Assembly: GCA_024180945.1 (NCBI GenBank)
Contig: JAKSGN010000043.1
Coordinates: forward strand, 2,480,001 to 2,544,000
Direction of reading: 5' to 3'
Source: Macrophomina tecta
Taxonomy: Eukaryota > Ascomycota > Dothideomycetes > Botryosphaeriales > Botryosphaeriaceae
Length of the DNA: 64,000 bases
Made by a program: the position numbers and the translations under genes. A model generated the notes under the pieces. That model was given only the letters and a program-made list of their open reading frames with translations. It was not told the origin of the DNA and made no database searches. This document shows positions 45,454 to 56,800 of the stretch, piece after piece. Position 1 is the stretch's first letter; each line of letters begins with the position of its first letter.

Positions 45454-48275
45454 GATCGGGTGTCGGATTGCTGTGAGGGTTGTGGGGACGGATATTTGGA
45501 GTACAGTTCTTCACGACCACGGTTCGACGTTGCCGTGGGTATAGTGTCGAGGATACATTTAGCATGGATATGGCTCTGTTGGTATTTGTTTGTGGCGTGA
45601 GGCATCAGAGTCCTGACAGCCGTGTCGTTGCTTTGCTGGCCGTCATTGTGGGTCTGGTGCACTCCATTGCATAGTGCTCTGTTGATTTCTGCTTGTTGTT
45701 CATTGAGCGGATAAAGGCTTGATGCTCGCAGTGCCACTTGCTGACGTCACAGCACGGGTCGACAGATCGTATGCGTCTAGACTTGCAATAATACCACGTA
45801 CACTCCCCACATCATCCTAGAGTATTTTGATTCACTTCCAGTTTCCTACGAGCAATCTGCTATGCCTAAAGTCTCTGTCGACCAAAAGGCTTCTCCATGA
45901 CAGGTCTTGTCAAGTTGAAATGATGATGTCAGGCGAAGTCCATCCTGCATCATCAGTGGTCAAGCAACTGAAGATTGAATGTTGCAATAGCATATATTTC
46001 TGGTGATAAGCCGTACGTTAGAGTTGCCCGACAGAACATTTGCCTCTGTTTCTTCCCCTTTCCCACCGCCTCTTTCCGTGGCGGGTTTAGAGCCAACCTC
46101 TCCTGAGAGAACTGTCGAGATAACTGAAAAAATGAACTTCACCTATTCTTCATCTCGTGGAGACGATTGTATAGCTTTCCAGAATTTGGTGAAAATCAAC
46201 TCCGAAACTGTCTTGACAGGACTACTCCTTAGCGCTCAATTATCGCACGTCTCGCGCAGATTTGAACAAAACATTGCATTTGTACGCCAGCAAATTACTC
46301 ACATACTGAAATCAGACGAAGCCCCCCACCCTCCGGGTCGTAACCCGATGGGGATCCTCGCAATTTCGGGCATCATTAGTCGAAACACTGCGAAGTGACG
46401 CTCGCAAACATCTCTAAGCCATGGAGTCAAGATAGAGTGCGGCCCGCTCCCGACAAAATTCCCCGCCCCTGGCCCCCCAGTTGCATTCCTCAGCCATCAG
46501 CCACAGCGCATCGCCACAGGCTATCCATCCCTTGCGTCCACGCTCCTTGGCCGTTGCAACTACCAAAAACGACCTTTGAAGTTGCTTGACTTGTATAAAA
46601 CTTATGCAGTAGCAGAAATGCATCAAATAACTGTCTATCTACGCACCTATAACTACCAGAGTACGACCACGGCACACAGGGGCTTTCCTCACAGCTCGGG
46701 TCCTAATTCCAACGAGACCCGGCGAGCAAACGACGCTCCCCTGCATATGGAGCACAAAAAAACCTACGATCATCTACGCGCCTCGTTCATCTGGCTAAAT
46801 CCTACATGGAGATGAAATCCCGACCCGGCACGCTCACCGCTACTTCCATGCACCCGATCGATCAGCAACAGCGCGAATAAAACCCCATACTCTCACTATA
46901 TAGACCCTCCTCTACCCTCGCAGTGATTCAGAAATAGGAAATCGAGCACCTTCCGCTTGACGACTGCCCTTTCTCGCTAGGGGCTTTGCAGCTGCTACAC
47001 GAACGAAACCCAGAGCGTCCGTGCAGCAGGGGGGAGGTTCGAGGACGACGGTGTCCCCGCACGAACAGGGCTCCACGTCGTCCGCGCCGCGGAGCTGCCG
47101 ATGCGTTGCGAAGTACTGAAAGATGAGCGTATTGAACCAATGCTGTGCACAAGCTCGCGTGCGGTGTGCGGATGTACGTGCGGGCAAAAGGCACGCCGCT
47201 GGCGAACGGAGGCGAGCGAGTCCGCGTTGGTGATGCGCTCGTGCCCTGGGCGGCTTGTGGTGTCTCCTGTTGCCCACGGGCCCGGCAATCTTGTCCACAG
47301 ACCATTAGCGGTGGTAGTCGTCTCTTGCTATGGACCCAGAGCAGCAGCACGCGGAGACTGGTGTCTAGGATGCGCCCGGCCATAAGAGGTGCTTGAGAAA
47401 GCGCCAGGGGTGGGCGTGGGCGGGAGGTTCTGCGTTGTTTTGTGTGCCGCTCCTTTCTGGAAATTGGTTGAAGAGGTCTGCGTGTAGTATTCCCTCTCGG
47501 ATCAGAAATGATCTAGGCGCAGTTGGGCCTGTCACTCCACGCAATTGCATTTCCTATCTTCTTCCAGGGATAAGTCAGTGCTTTGCTTGGAGATCGAGTT
47601 TCTGTGACAAAAGAAAAAAGAAGCTTTGGTTAATGAAAACCGATCTGCCCTCCTACACGTTCCAGTTCTTCAAGCTCGCTTGGATGATGCACGCGTCCGA
47701 AAGTTCCACGGACAATATATGCTCACACGAGCCTGGTGCATCCCTTTTCTTCAACGCTTCATACGGTCTCGTTCGCATCTGCTTCAGCTGGTCATTCATG
47801 GTGTCCAAGTCTTCTTAGCACTAGCTTATATATCTTACCTCTCCAAGAATACGTGCAAGGATTCTGGCGCCATATGCCACAGGGCTGCTCTACTCAGCCC
47901 GTTGCAAACATGTCAGCTTGCCTACAACCTTCACCTGCGTTCGACCGACAGTGCGCCAATGTGCAATGCTGCCATGCACTCTCCGTAAGGGCCAACTTTC
48001 TTTGTACACGGCTATGCCGCCGCAATCTCCAGGTATTTACGGTCCAGATAGTGTCTTATTGGCATGCATCACTTTGGAGGTCGCCCGACGCAAAGCCTTG
48101 GCTTCTGTTGGTCAGTAAAATACTCAGCCAGCACCAAACCGCAACAATGAGTCATTAGTAGACTAGAGAGCATTATAAATAAAGCCAAAGAACGCACGAT
48201 TAGCTCATCAGCGATTCGTTTGCATTCTCTTTTCTCGACCATACAAGCCTACTTGTTCTTTTCACTCTCACACAT
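45454..48275. other. Gene-poor stretch
   Basis: 2.8 kb with short frames only. The longest (46003-46398 plus) was not recognised. A TATAAATAAAG element lies at ~48174-48184. No RNA gene recognised. Confidence 0.4.
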
Positions 48276-48774
48276 TATTCCGCCAGAGCGATGAATGGGG
48301 ATGATCCCTTCTCCTCAAGCACATCCGCGACCACCTCTCACTGCTCTCTGGCCAAATCAATCCCGGTCAAGTTATGCGCACGGCCATCTAAGATAATGAC
48401 TCCACGCGAAGCTGCATCGCGGCCCAACATGTCCACCATTCCTTTAAACTCCATTGACTGAGTATCTTTGGCGCTGTCTTGGTATGCTCGGTGCTCGATA
48501 TTGGGGTCCACATTCGGCCATGTTACTGGTTGTTTGATCCAGCTTGAATCAAAACTACAAACGCGCTTCGGGTAAGAGTGTGGGAGAGGAATCCGGCACT
48601 CAAGTGGTTGGCACCTGTGCCTGAGACTGTTTGAATGGAAGTTGGTCGAGCCGTCAAGCCTGGATCAGGCCCAAAGACAAGTTTTGGGCTCCAGTAATCA
48701 GTTCCGGATGACATGAAAGTAGCAGGTGTTCGTAATCTTTCCAGTGATCCGCCTGTGAAAGTACAACTCAACAT
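48276..48774 (-). pseudogene. Aspartate aminotransferase relic
   Basis: On the minus strand, three consecutive pieces read like a fold-type I aspartate aminotransferase. First comes KLVFGPDPGLTARPTSIQTV followed by SGTGANHLSAGFLSHTL (family: QT-SGTGA...A-FL). Then, after a frame change near 48545, come TWPNVDPNIEHRAYQDS, MEFKGMVDML and GVIILDGRAHNLTGIDLAREQ (family: LHACAHNPTGVDPT-EQW). Then a TGA in place of the conserved Trp codon, then EVVADVLEEKG...PFIALAE (family: LFPFIDLAYQG). The N-terminal part and the lysine that binds pyridoxal phosphate were not found on either side. It is therefore truncated at both ends, frameshifted and carries a nonsense change. TGG to TGA and CCG to CTG are transitions of the kind RIP or deamination makes. 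Confidence 0.8.
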
Positions 48775-49561
48775 ATCGGCTGAGATTTGAGTAGCTGATC
48801 TGGGATAAGCACATGTGACGGACTGGCCTCGATGCTTCGGAAATACGACACTATCAGGATGAAATAGATGAGCTAAGCCTGTTTTCAGGCTATTCTATCC
48901 AGTCACTCTCTGTGATTAGCCGTAGCATACAGCTAGCGCTACTGAACAGACCGTTCGGCGATCGAACAACGTTGCCGAGATCGATGGGCGTTTTTGACGG
49001 TGCTGGGCTGGATGCCACAGATTACTCATTCCCTTCGGCAGAGCGTGAAAAGCTCCTTCCCGCTCTCCAAACAGCCTGTGCCATACTTTGAATCTGCTGC
49101 TCCGGCGGCGAAGCGTGAAGACAGCCGATGCCCCGCACAGAAGACGAAAGCTTCTGGATATTACATCATCTTCAATAGACCGGTCCTATCCGTATCTGGG
49201 CGGGTTGAGGAGGAAGCTGGCCTCTCAGGTTATGCCTTACCTTGTTATACATGCTTCAATCGAATGCGATTTGATTCTGGCTGTTGTTTGTGAGGCTGGC
49301 TCATTTTGGGCACTCGGGGTTCTCTTCAAGAAATAATGGCCCTAGTTCAGCTAAATCAGTCTGCGGGCCCGGATCGTTTCTGATGTATGAAAGAGAGCTT
49401 TCCGGTCTACTGTTTGGTGAAGCATCGAACAATTTGAGGCGTAAAAACTCGCTTTGCATCGTGAAAGCTTCGGAATAAGTCACGACCTTGGTTAAATTTC
49501 CCATCTAATCTCCAGTCCCGAGAGACTCAGGTACGAGTTGTAGTGCTGTGGCGTAAACATA
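48775..49561. other. Gap between two metabolic gene remnants
   Basis: 787 bases with no recognised gene. A short frame starting MGVFDGAGLDATDYS near 48984 closes after ~35 codons and was not identified. It may be part of another relic or of the missing N-terminus of the next gene. Confidence 0.3.
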
Positions 49562-50110
49562 ATGATTTCTTTCACGAAGGTCTCCGTTGGCCCAGCTTTC
49601 ACTGTACGTTATGTGCCCGCCAGCGACCCGCCAGGAAGCGTTGGCGATTTCATCGACGATGTTGCCGTAGGTGATTTCGTAGTCATCGACAACGGTGGTC
49701 GCACAGATTGTACCGTTTGGGGCGATATTCTGACCCAGTACGCCGCCATACGAGGCATTGCTGGATCTGTGATCGACGGTGTTTGCCGGGATGTGGATCG
49801 TGCGATCAAAGATGGCTATCCGCTCTTCACCGCTGGACGTTGGATGCGAACCGGCAAGGACCGGGTTCAAGTGGGAGGCGTAAACGAGTCGGTCGGCATC
49901 GGCAGGGTACGTGTCAACCCTCGCGATATCGTTGTTGCCGATGCAAACGGTGTTGTTATTGTTCCGCGAGATCGAGCTCGTGGGGTGGCCGAAGTCGCAC
50001 GGAAGATTGAGAAGAGCGAAGAAAGCATCCGGGAATTGATCGCTGGCGGAGCCACACTCACCGAGGCAAGAGAGCAGCTCGGTTATCACATACTGCAACG
50101 TCAAGGGTAA
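49562..50110 (+). CDS. RraA-family aldolase/decarboxylase, N-terminus short
   Basis: 182 residues from ATG 49562. The sequence is clearly RraA-like (4-hydroxy-4-methyl-2-oxoglutarate / 4-carboxy-4-hydroxy-2-oxoadipate aldolase superfamily): VGPAFTVRYVPASDP, GDFVVIDNGGRTDCTVWGD, GIAGSVIDGVCRDV (metal and substrate loop), the MRTGKDRVQV stretch and GDIVVADANGVVIVP are all in order. Such enzymes cleave or decarboxylate pyruvate-type aldols, yielding pyruvate and oxaloacetate, with a divalent metal. Family members usually have ~40-50 more residues before VGPAFTV. A CAG/GTACGA donor at ~49531 and CGAAG/GTCTCC acceptor before 49580 could join an upstream exon, but I could not build one convincingly. 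It may be 5' truncated. It lies between an aminotransferase relic and a broken HpcH/HpaI aldolase, so it may also be losing function. Confidence 0.8.
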   Translation: MISFTKVSVGPAFTVRYVPASDPPGSVGDFIDDVAVGDFVVIDNGGRTDCTVWGDILTQYAAIRGIAGSVIDGVCRDVDRAIKDGYPLFTAGRWMRTGKDRVQVGGVNESVGIGRVRVNPRDIVVADANGVVIVPRDRARGVAEVARKIEKSEESIRELIAGGATLTEAREQLGYHILQRQG

Positions 50111-50425
50111 AGATTGGCTGAAGAACATTTTCAGAGGTGGTCCAAGGCGAAGGGATATTCTCATCCTCCGGATCAACACTCTGTCATGTAGCAAAATAGC
50201 GCCAATGTTATTTTAAACTACTATAGTGGCAAGAATCTCTTTATGATTCCTGATTTTATGATGACGCTGTATAAATTCGGATACTTTGAGGAACTTACGT
50301 GACTCAGGTCCATTTTCCCTTCTTTAGGCAAGCAAACATGTTCTGGGTAATGAGCTTGATACGAATTCATGTGTGAGGCCTTAGCTATATTGATAGTAAT
50401 GTTCTCTCTTCTACTTTGAACAGCA
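50111..50425. other. Short intergenic between convergent aldolase genes
   Basis: 315 AT-richer bases separating the 3' ends of the RraA-like gene and the minus-strand aldolase. Nothing else seen. Confidence 0.4.
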
Positions 50426-51334
50426 TCACGAGCGCGCAATCTGCAGCTCAGTTGTATACCAGTTTTGAATCGCCCGAATATCATAACTCAACGCCACGGT
50501 ATCAAACACTGTCAGATGCTCCTTGCATAAAGCCCCGGCGTTTGATAATCGGCCAACCCACTTGCCATGCTTTCTGGCTGCTGCCACAATCTTTTCCATA
50601 GCGCCAACAAACTCGGTCTCATTACCTTTTGCGGGAACATAGCCTAGAATCGACAGGGCAAGGTCGTTTGGCCCGATGAAAACCATTTCTATACGGACAT
50701 TAGCAGAACTATATATAGGTTGAGTGTTCAAACACTGACCCACGCCAGGCACCGCACAGATAGCGTCAGCATTCTCAACCCCACGTTTTCAGGCATGTCG
50801 GGATGTCAATGCCGTGAGTGATGGCTGGAAATGCTGAGCCCTGCCCTCGAAGCCCTTGTGGAGGAAATTTAGAATGAGCGACAACGGCCCTAGCGTCTTC
50901 GGCAGAACTAATTTGGGGTACCACGATGCCACTTATAATTCTTCTAGTACTAGGACGATGCATGATTTGTGTCACTTACTGTGCACCAGCATCTAAAGCT
51001 CTTTTGATCAAATCCGCATGAGTCATTCTGACACGAACAAGCGGCGACACTCCCAAAGCAGCAATAGCGGTGGAAAGCAGCAATAGCGGCGGTCGAGCTG
51101 TGCGTAGAATCGTCGCTGATATAGCCATGTTCACAATCGATTATGATACCCTTTACAATTGTCAGTGGGAAAAGTAAACAATCTAAGGTATGATATACTG
51201 ACATCAACGCCGGACTGAGCGACGACCTGGGCTGTGCGAAAGGATGGGAGCCCCAAAAAAGTCATGATAGGCTTCGAGTTTGCTTGGAGAGCATTGAGCA
51301 AGCGTAACTGTGGGTTGTGAATCAATGTTTCCAT
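50426..51334 (-). pseudogene. HpcH/HpaI-type aldolase, broken by duplication and deletion
   Basis: Four exons on the minus strand: 51334-51203, 51150-50980, 50931-50740 and 50688-50426, with introns of 48-52 nt at good GT-AG sites. The sequence follows the 2,4-dihydroxyhept-2-ene-1,7-dioate aldolase family (class II, metal-dependent, pyruvate-releasing): TFLGLPSFRTAQVVAQSGVD, GIIIDCEHGYISDD, GIVVPQISSAEDA, FPPQGLRGQGSAFPA, VFIGPNDLALS, GKWVGRLSNAGALCKEHL. Two lesions break it. A 19-bp tandem duplication at 51055-51092 shifts the frame in exon 2; removing one unit restores the family sequence. Near 50783, exon 3 lacks about 15 codons present in the family (between DIPTCLKT and GVENADAIC) and also changes frame. 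The start at 51334 (METLIHNPQ) fits the family better than the ATG at 51352. The final exon is intact, so decay looks recent. Confidence 0.85.
51055..51092. repeat. 19-bp tandem duplication inside the aldolase
   Basis: Two direct copies, 51055-51073 and 51074-51092, differing at a single base (T/C at unit position 17). The length is not a multiple of three, so it shifts the frame of the aldolase exon 2. Confidence 0.95.
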
Positions 51335-51352
51335 GGCTGATAAGTACGGCAT

Positions 51353-53814
51353 TCTGCGTTCAGAGCGTTTGCCAATAAATTAATCGGAGCCGTAAGTCGT
51401 TTATTCAAAGATGTCTCGAAGCGACAGCGCATGAATACAGAGAGAGGATATTTGAAGGTATTGGAAACGACAGGCAACGATTTCGATATTAAGAAGGACT
51501 TGGAAGAGCAGTGAAACAAGGGAAGGGCCATCGAGCCTTGTTTCAAGAAAACAGAATTAACCCCAGCGGAACTCGAGGCCGACGGCGAACCGAGTATTCA
51601 ACCGACGGCGAAACCAAAGATTCAGCCGAGCACGAAAGCATCACGGAAGTCCATCCGAAACCATTCTCTACTATAGTCGCGGCAATTATATCCACAACGA
51701 CGTAGTTTCCTACCAAGTAACTTTTTAAAGTCAGTGCCACCATTCCCGGTGACATGGTCGGTGTAACGAAATGCCCTTGTCCACTTTTCTGTCGGCGTAT
51801 GGAGTATTGCGCCGAGAAGCATCAGCGCAGCTTGCCCTACGCCGCTGCATACCGGCCTTGCCACATCTCCACGCCAAAGACGCTCTGTGGCTAGTTAAAG
51901 TACGAGGGGCACTCGGTCATCCTGCAACTAAGGACCTCAAAAGCGAACATAAATAAGCCGCTACAACCGGGAGATACAGAGCCTTCGTAAAGTACAATGC
52001 GCCTGCACAGCTAAAACCATTTGAGCGTATGTGTCTCTGGTATGCTGTCGGAAAGACCATGGTAGCCATTCGGGTTGAACCTGCTGGCTACGGTTACCGC
52101 TTTGTTCTTTCACGCTACATTTCAGAGTTAGATGCGTTCTAGATCTCGCGCCCGCGTCAACCCTGGCGTTACAGTTCTGGCAGAGTACTTTTTCAAGCGC
52201 TTTGCTGAGATTTCCCGGCTGTTATGAAGTTCCCTCTGTGACAGTACTTCCTAAATGGGGTGAAGACCGTGTGCGGCATTGCCGATCTGGTTGAAGGCGG
52301 GCTTTTCAACGAACTTCTTGCCCAGGAAAATTCCGCTCTGACTCGAGACGTCGAAAGCACGAGGATTATCAGGATAATTGCAAAGTTACCATAACTAGCA
52401 GTTGGACCTTGGACACTGGAAAATTACTGGTTAGAAAAAAAAAACCCCCCCCTCTGTTTGAAGTAAATACTATATGAGCTTCTGCATCCTATCGCAAAGT
52501 TCTTCCATTCAGTAGCCAGGTATTTCACAAACACCTCTACCCAGTCAAGTTGGATGTTAAAAACAAGCAATTGAGTGCCAAACCGCTGCCAATCCCAGAG
52601 CACTCCGCCAATTGACTCACTTACATAACACAAGTCGTCCTCTGAACCGTCAGGGCATCACTGCTAAGGAGAGGTTCACGCACTCAGCCGTGAAAAGGAA
52701 ATTCACTTTCTAAGTGGTGTGCTGCAGGAAGAGCTCGGGGAGAGGGCTGAATGCCTAATAAATGAAAGTCGGATGTCACCGCGACAGGGCAAGGACGGTG
52801 TTAGATGGTGGCTTGGCCTGGGTGAAGCTTGGTGGGATCGCTTAACGCACGATGGGGGACGAGGACACTTTGCATTTGGGGAAAACCATCGCAGAAAACG
52901 GCGCCAACCCCCTCCCAAAACATATATGAATTTCCCTGGAACTAGCGTTGAGAAGCAAAACTATGCGAGGAGTTTGACAACGCGCTGAATCACTAACATG
53001 AACTGCAGACCACGAAAACCGATCGGGGTATATTCTGAGCCGTTACGAGAACAACGATAAAAGTAAGGGCAAAGTTCTTCTTTGACCTCAATAAGTTGTT
53101 GAACATAGAGAGCCCTTAAACAGTCTTTTCCTGCCTGCGCTTCGAAGTGATATCTGTCCCTCTCTCACACTCACTCAAGGCCTCGTCTGTCAAGCCTGCA
53201 TAAGCCATTTTCGTCTGAGGAATTATCTTCCACATCTCGGAGATCCGGTGAAAGAAAAGCCTGAAAACGTGAAAAAGAATGTCAAAAACCTTGGATGAGA
53301 AATGACGACTGACGAGGTATCCCGCTTGAAAAAGTAACCCCTAGTACATCGAGCTAGGAAGATAGGAAGGAATCTGGAAAGTAGAAACAGAAATGGAAGT
53401 TAAAAACTCTTTCAAAACGCCCCGTATTCGACCGTTTCGCCAATTCTTCGTAGACTTAGACAAGCTAGAATAGAAAAAGAGGACCTCTGCTCTGCCAAAG
53501 AGAAAGCGGCAGCTCGATTCAATAATGTAAAGAGAAAGTAGGAAATCCGCCGCTGATGTGGGTTGAAGCTTCATAAGTGACCTGTATCATAAAGCAAAGC
53601 CACCGAGTGAAATCCTTTCTCTTCTTTGCTGTTCCGGATCGGAGTGGTATGCTCTACACGCTCCGATACTTGTCCTCGCTGCTAGAAATGCATGCACACG
53701 TTCGAAAAGGAAGATGCCCTCTCAAATCTTTCTCCTCAGCGTGAATTTCGAATGCTGAGTGGCAGCCGGCAAGGCGTCGGAGAACCTGTCTCTCTCTGTT
53801 CAAACATATCCAAA
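51353..53814. other. Gene-poor stretch
   Basis: 2.4 kb with short frames only. An A/C run lies at 52435-52451. The part at 51540-51865 has several overlapping short frames on the minus strand that might be another relic, but I could not name it. Confidence 0.35.
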
Positions 53815-56800
53815 TCAGCATTCGAAGTCTTCAACTGCCAGTTGCTGTCTTTCCCAACGGAAAGTAACACAATGATGGCTCGGATTTTGGTACTCACCAG
53901 CCTCTGTCTCAAAGCCCAGCGTAATATCATCATGTTCACCGGGATACTCCGGCATATCCAAGCATGCGAACCTCCTCTTCGCCTGATCCACATCATCCAC
54001 CGGTACATTCTCCTTCTTTCGCTCCGGAGGGAGGTAGAACTTCGCATCAACAAGCCTCAAGCCATATCGGCCCCTTTCTCCCTTGCTGCCCTTAAGTTCA
54101 ACCTTCTCGAACACATCCATACTCTTGATTTGGAAATTCATAGAGTCGGCATGAGAAAACTCCTCCATGTAGGCGCAAAATTGAATGACGTTTTCCTGTT
54201 GGATAATCTGGATTCTGACAGTCTGAGCCTCCCAACGCTTGTAAATGGGGACCACCATGCGTCGGCGCGAAATAGCCAAAGTGGCAGCGACACCATCATA
54301 CTTGACCTCGAAACCAGTGACAGCATGCTGAAACTTGTGCATGGCTACATTATATCAGTTATGGGAAACGAGCGGGTTGGGAATGCTAGGTACTGACCTT
54401 CGTGGTCTTTGAAGCAATAAGTCCTGATGGTAGGAGACGTCTTGATTGTGCGGAGGAAGTCAGCAATGGCATCAGGAACATGCGTGTCGGCACGTTTAGC
54501 GTCAACGGCGGCCGTTGCGTCATCCTGCGGGAAGCGGAGGAAGTGGATGTCCGGATTGCCACTGTTATCAAGTCGAATGAGCATTTCTCCGGGTCCTACA
54601 ATATCCTGTTAGTGACTGGTATAATTCTTCTGTTTCCATTTTGAAACTTACCTAGGTTCATGCGGTCTGTAATAGAGCCACACGAATGTCTCGTGATAAC
54701 GCGCAGTTCCTCGGAAAGAATTGTCTGAGGGAATTCAGTATCGGGGTCATCTGGCTCCTTGTTGAGAACCTTGACATCTTGCCACTGCAATTTCTTGACA
54801 ATGTCATGGCCGGTAGCATAGACTTCTTTCATGCCGATCTGTTCAATCAGGTATCCCTTCAGCGGCACTTGAGCGGGGCAAAATTCGTCCGGGCCAACCA
54901 GAAGCCCATTGATGACTTGGAAAAGCTGCACGCGTTCTCTAGGGTCGGCGAAACTCATGATGGCGCTGCAGGTCTTCTTGTTCTCTTCCCTGATCCTCAG
55001 CATCATTAGGGGAATGTTGGCATCAGCAGGATCGCTCCTGAACTCGAAAACAATCGGTCTCTTTCCAGTGAACTCATGACTGACGCTGCTGAGGGTCTTA
55101 TTTCTGGGGCTCGTCACAAACAGAATGCGGTAACCGCGGTGCATCTTCCGCTGGCCAGTTCCCTCATTGACCATGATGAACTTCTCAAAAACACGGACTT
55201 TGCAACGTTTGATCCTATCCGGAGGGAAAGCAGAAGGGTTTTGGGGGTCCTTGTATTGCAGGTCGCGCACTGTGATGTCGTGAATGCATTGCTCGTCGTG
55301 GCGGTTATTCATGCTCTTTTCGACCTGGCGGGTATAGTCCCAAATGCCCCAAAGCATCCGGTAGTCCTTCTCTTCCAAATCGACGCTAAGTGTAAAGCCA
55401 CGAGGGAGACGGATATACAGACCGCGGGAGCTTGTCTTCCACTTGACATTGTCCCAAGTGATACCCTTTTTCGGGTCCCCTTGGATTGCGCACGTGAGCA
55501 GATCCGTCTGGCTGCAAATGCCAAGTTTGACGTTCCACTCATTATGCGGGCGCATAATGGTGAGCACGCAAGGAAGGCTAATGTGGCCGAGATCATCTCC
55601 ATCTTCGGTGCTAATGCCGATGTTAACAAACATACGTCCATAGCAGAAGTCGTCCTTGGTGTCGCTGAGAGGCATGACAGTGCGAGGGTTGATTTGACGA
55701 GCTGCCGTATCCACAACAATGGACCTGCTCTTTCCTCCAAGAACTGCTTCCACATCCGGCGTAAAGGAAGGATACTCGACCCAGATGTTTTGGTCTTGGC
55801 CTTGGATAAGCGCATTCTCTGGGGGCATGACCTGGTTCCTGGCAACCGAAACAAGGAGACCCTTCAAACTGCTCAAAGTAGCCTCCTGGACTTCAAGGAT
55901 TTCGGCCATCTCTTCATCGCCAGCGGCGCGGGCTGCGTCCGCTTGCGATCCGTTTTTGCCGTAGCGCTTGACGCCCGGGTGGGTGTCCAGCACCTCTGTC
56001 AGTATCCACCAAGCCTTGGCTAGATCAACGTGAGCTTGTGTAAGCTTCTGCTGTTCTTGTGTCTGACCCCGCGGCCGGTTACGAATCATGACCTCCAGCC
56101 CTGAACGGCCCTTGAGGAACCACCAACTGGCAGCCCTGAGCCATTGCATCGGTGGGTAGGAAGCAGTCTGCTTTTTGATCTCGGCAGTGAGCCTGAAAAC
56201 ACCCCGCATGTGCTCGACACGCTCGGCAAAATCATCGAGGGCAGCATCACCAGCGGCAACAAGGTCAGCACGGTGGCCGGAGGAGGTCGTGCTCCAGCCT
56301 GTGCGGTCCGGGATAGCATTGGGCGAGCGCGGAGGCTGCTTGGGGATCTCGACGTTCAAGGCAGGGGACCTCATTGGTTGTGATGGCGACCTGGCGCTGG
56401 TGTCAAAGTCACGTTGTGTGGGGGTGGTAGCGTCGGTGTGGCTTGGAGAAGTTCCGTGGGGAGGAGGGGGAGGCGCCAGGCCTGAAGAAAAGTAACCAGA
56501 AGAAGGAGGAGGAGAATTGAGGGGGCTGGAGGCAGAGTCGCGCTGCGAACTCGTGGGGTCGGTAGGGCTGGTATTAGAGTAGTTGAGAGAGTGTTGGCCG
56601 CCGGACGAAGCAGATGAGGGTCTCTGCCCAGCCGTCGGATCATCAAAGGGGTTCGGCCTGTATGGAGCCTTAGCGCCTTGATCGTACGACGGTCTTCCGT
56701 GAGAGTTAGACGACATTGACCGCGGCGATCCCACTTCAAACGTGCTCGAGCTAGACATGGATGGTAACCGATCATCCTCCGGCGACGGCTCTGCGTTAGC

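Noticed and set aside
49505..50194. 229-codon minus-strand frame
   Set aside because: Shadow of the RraA-like gene; the plus strand carries all family motifs.
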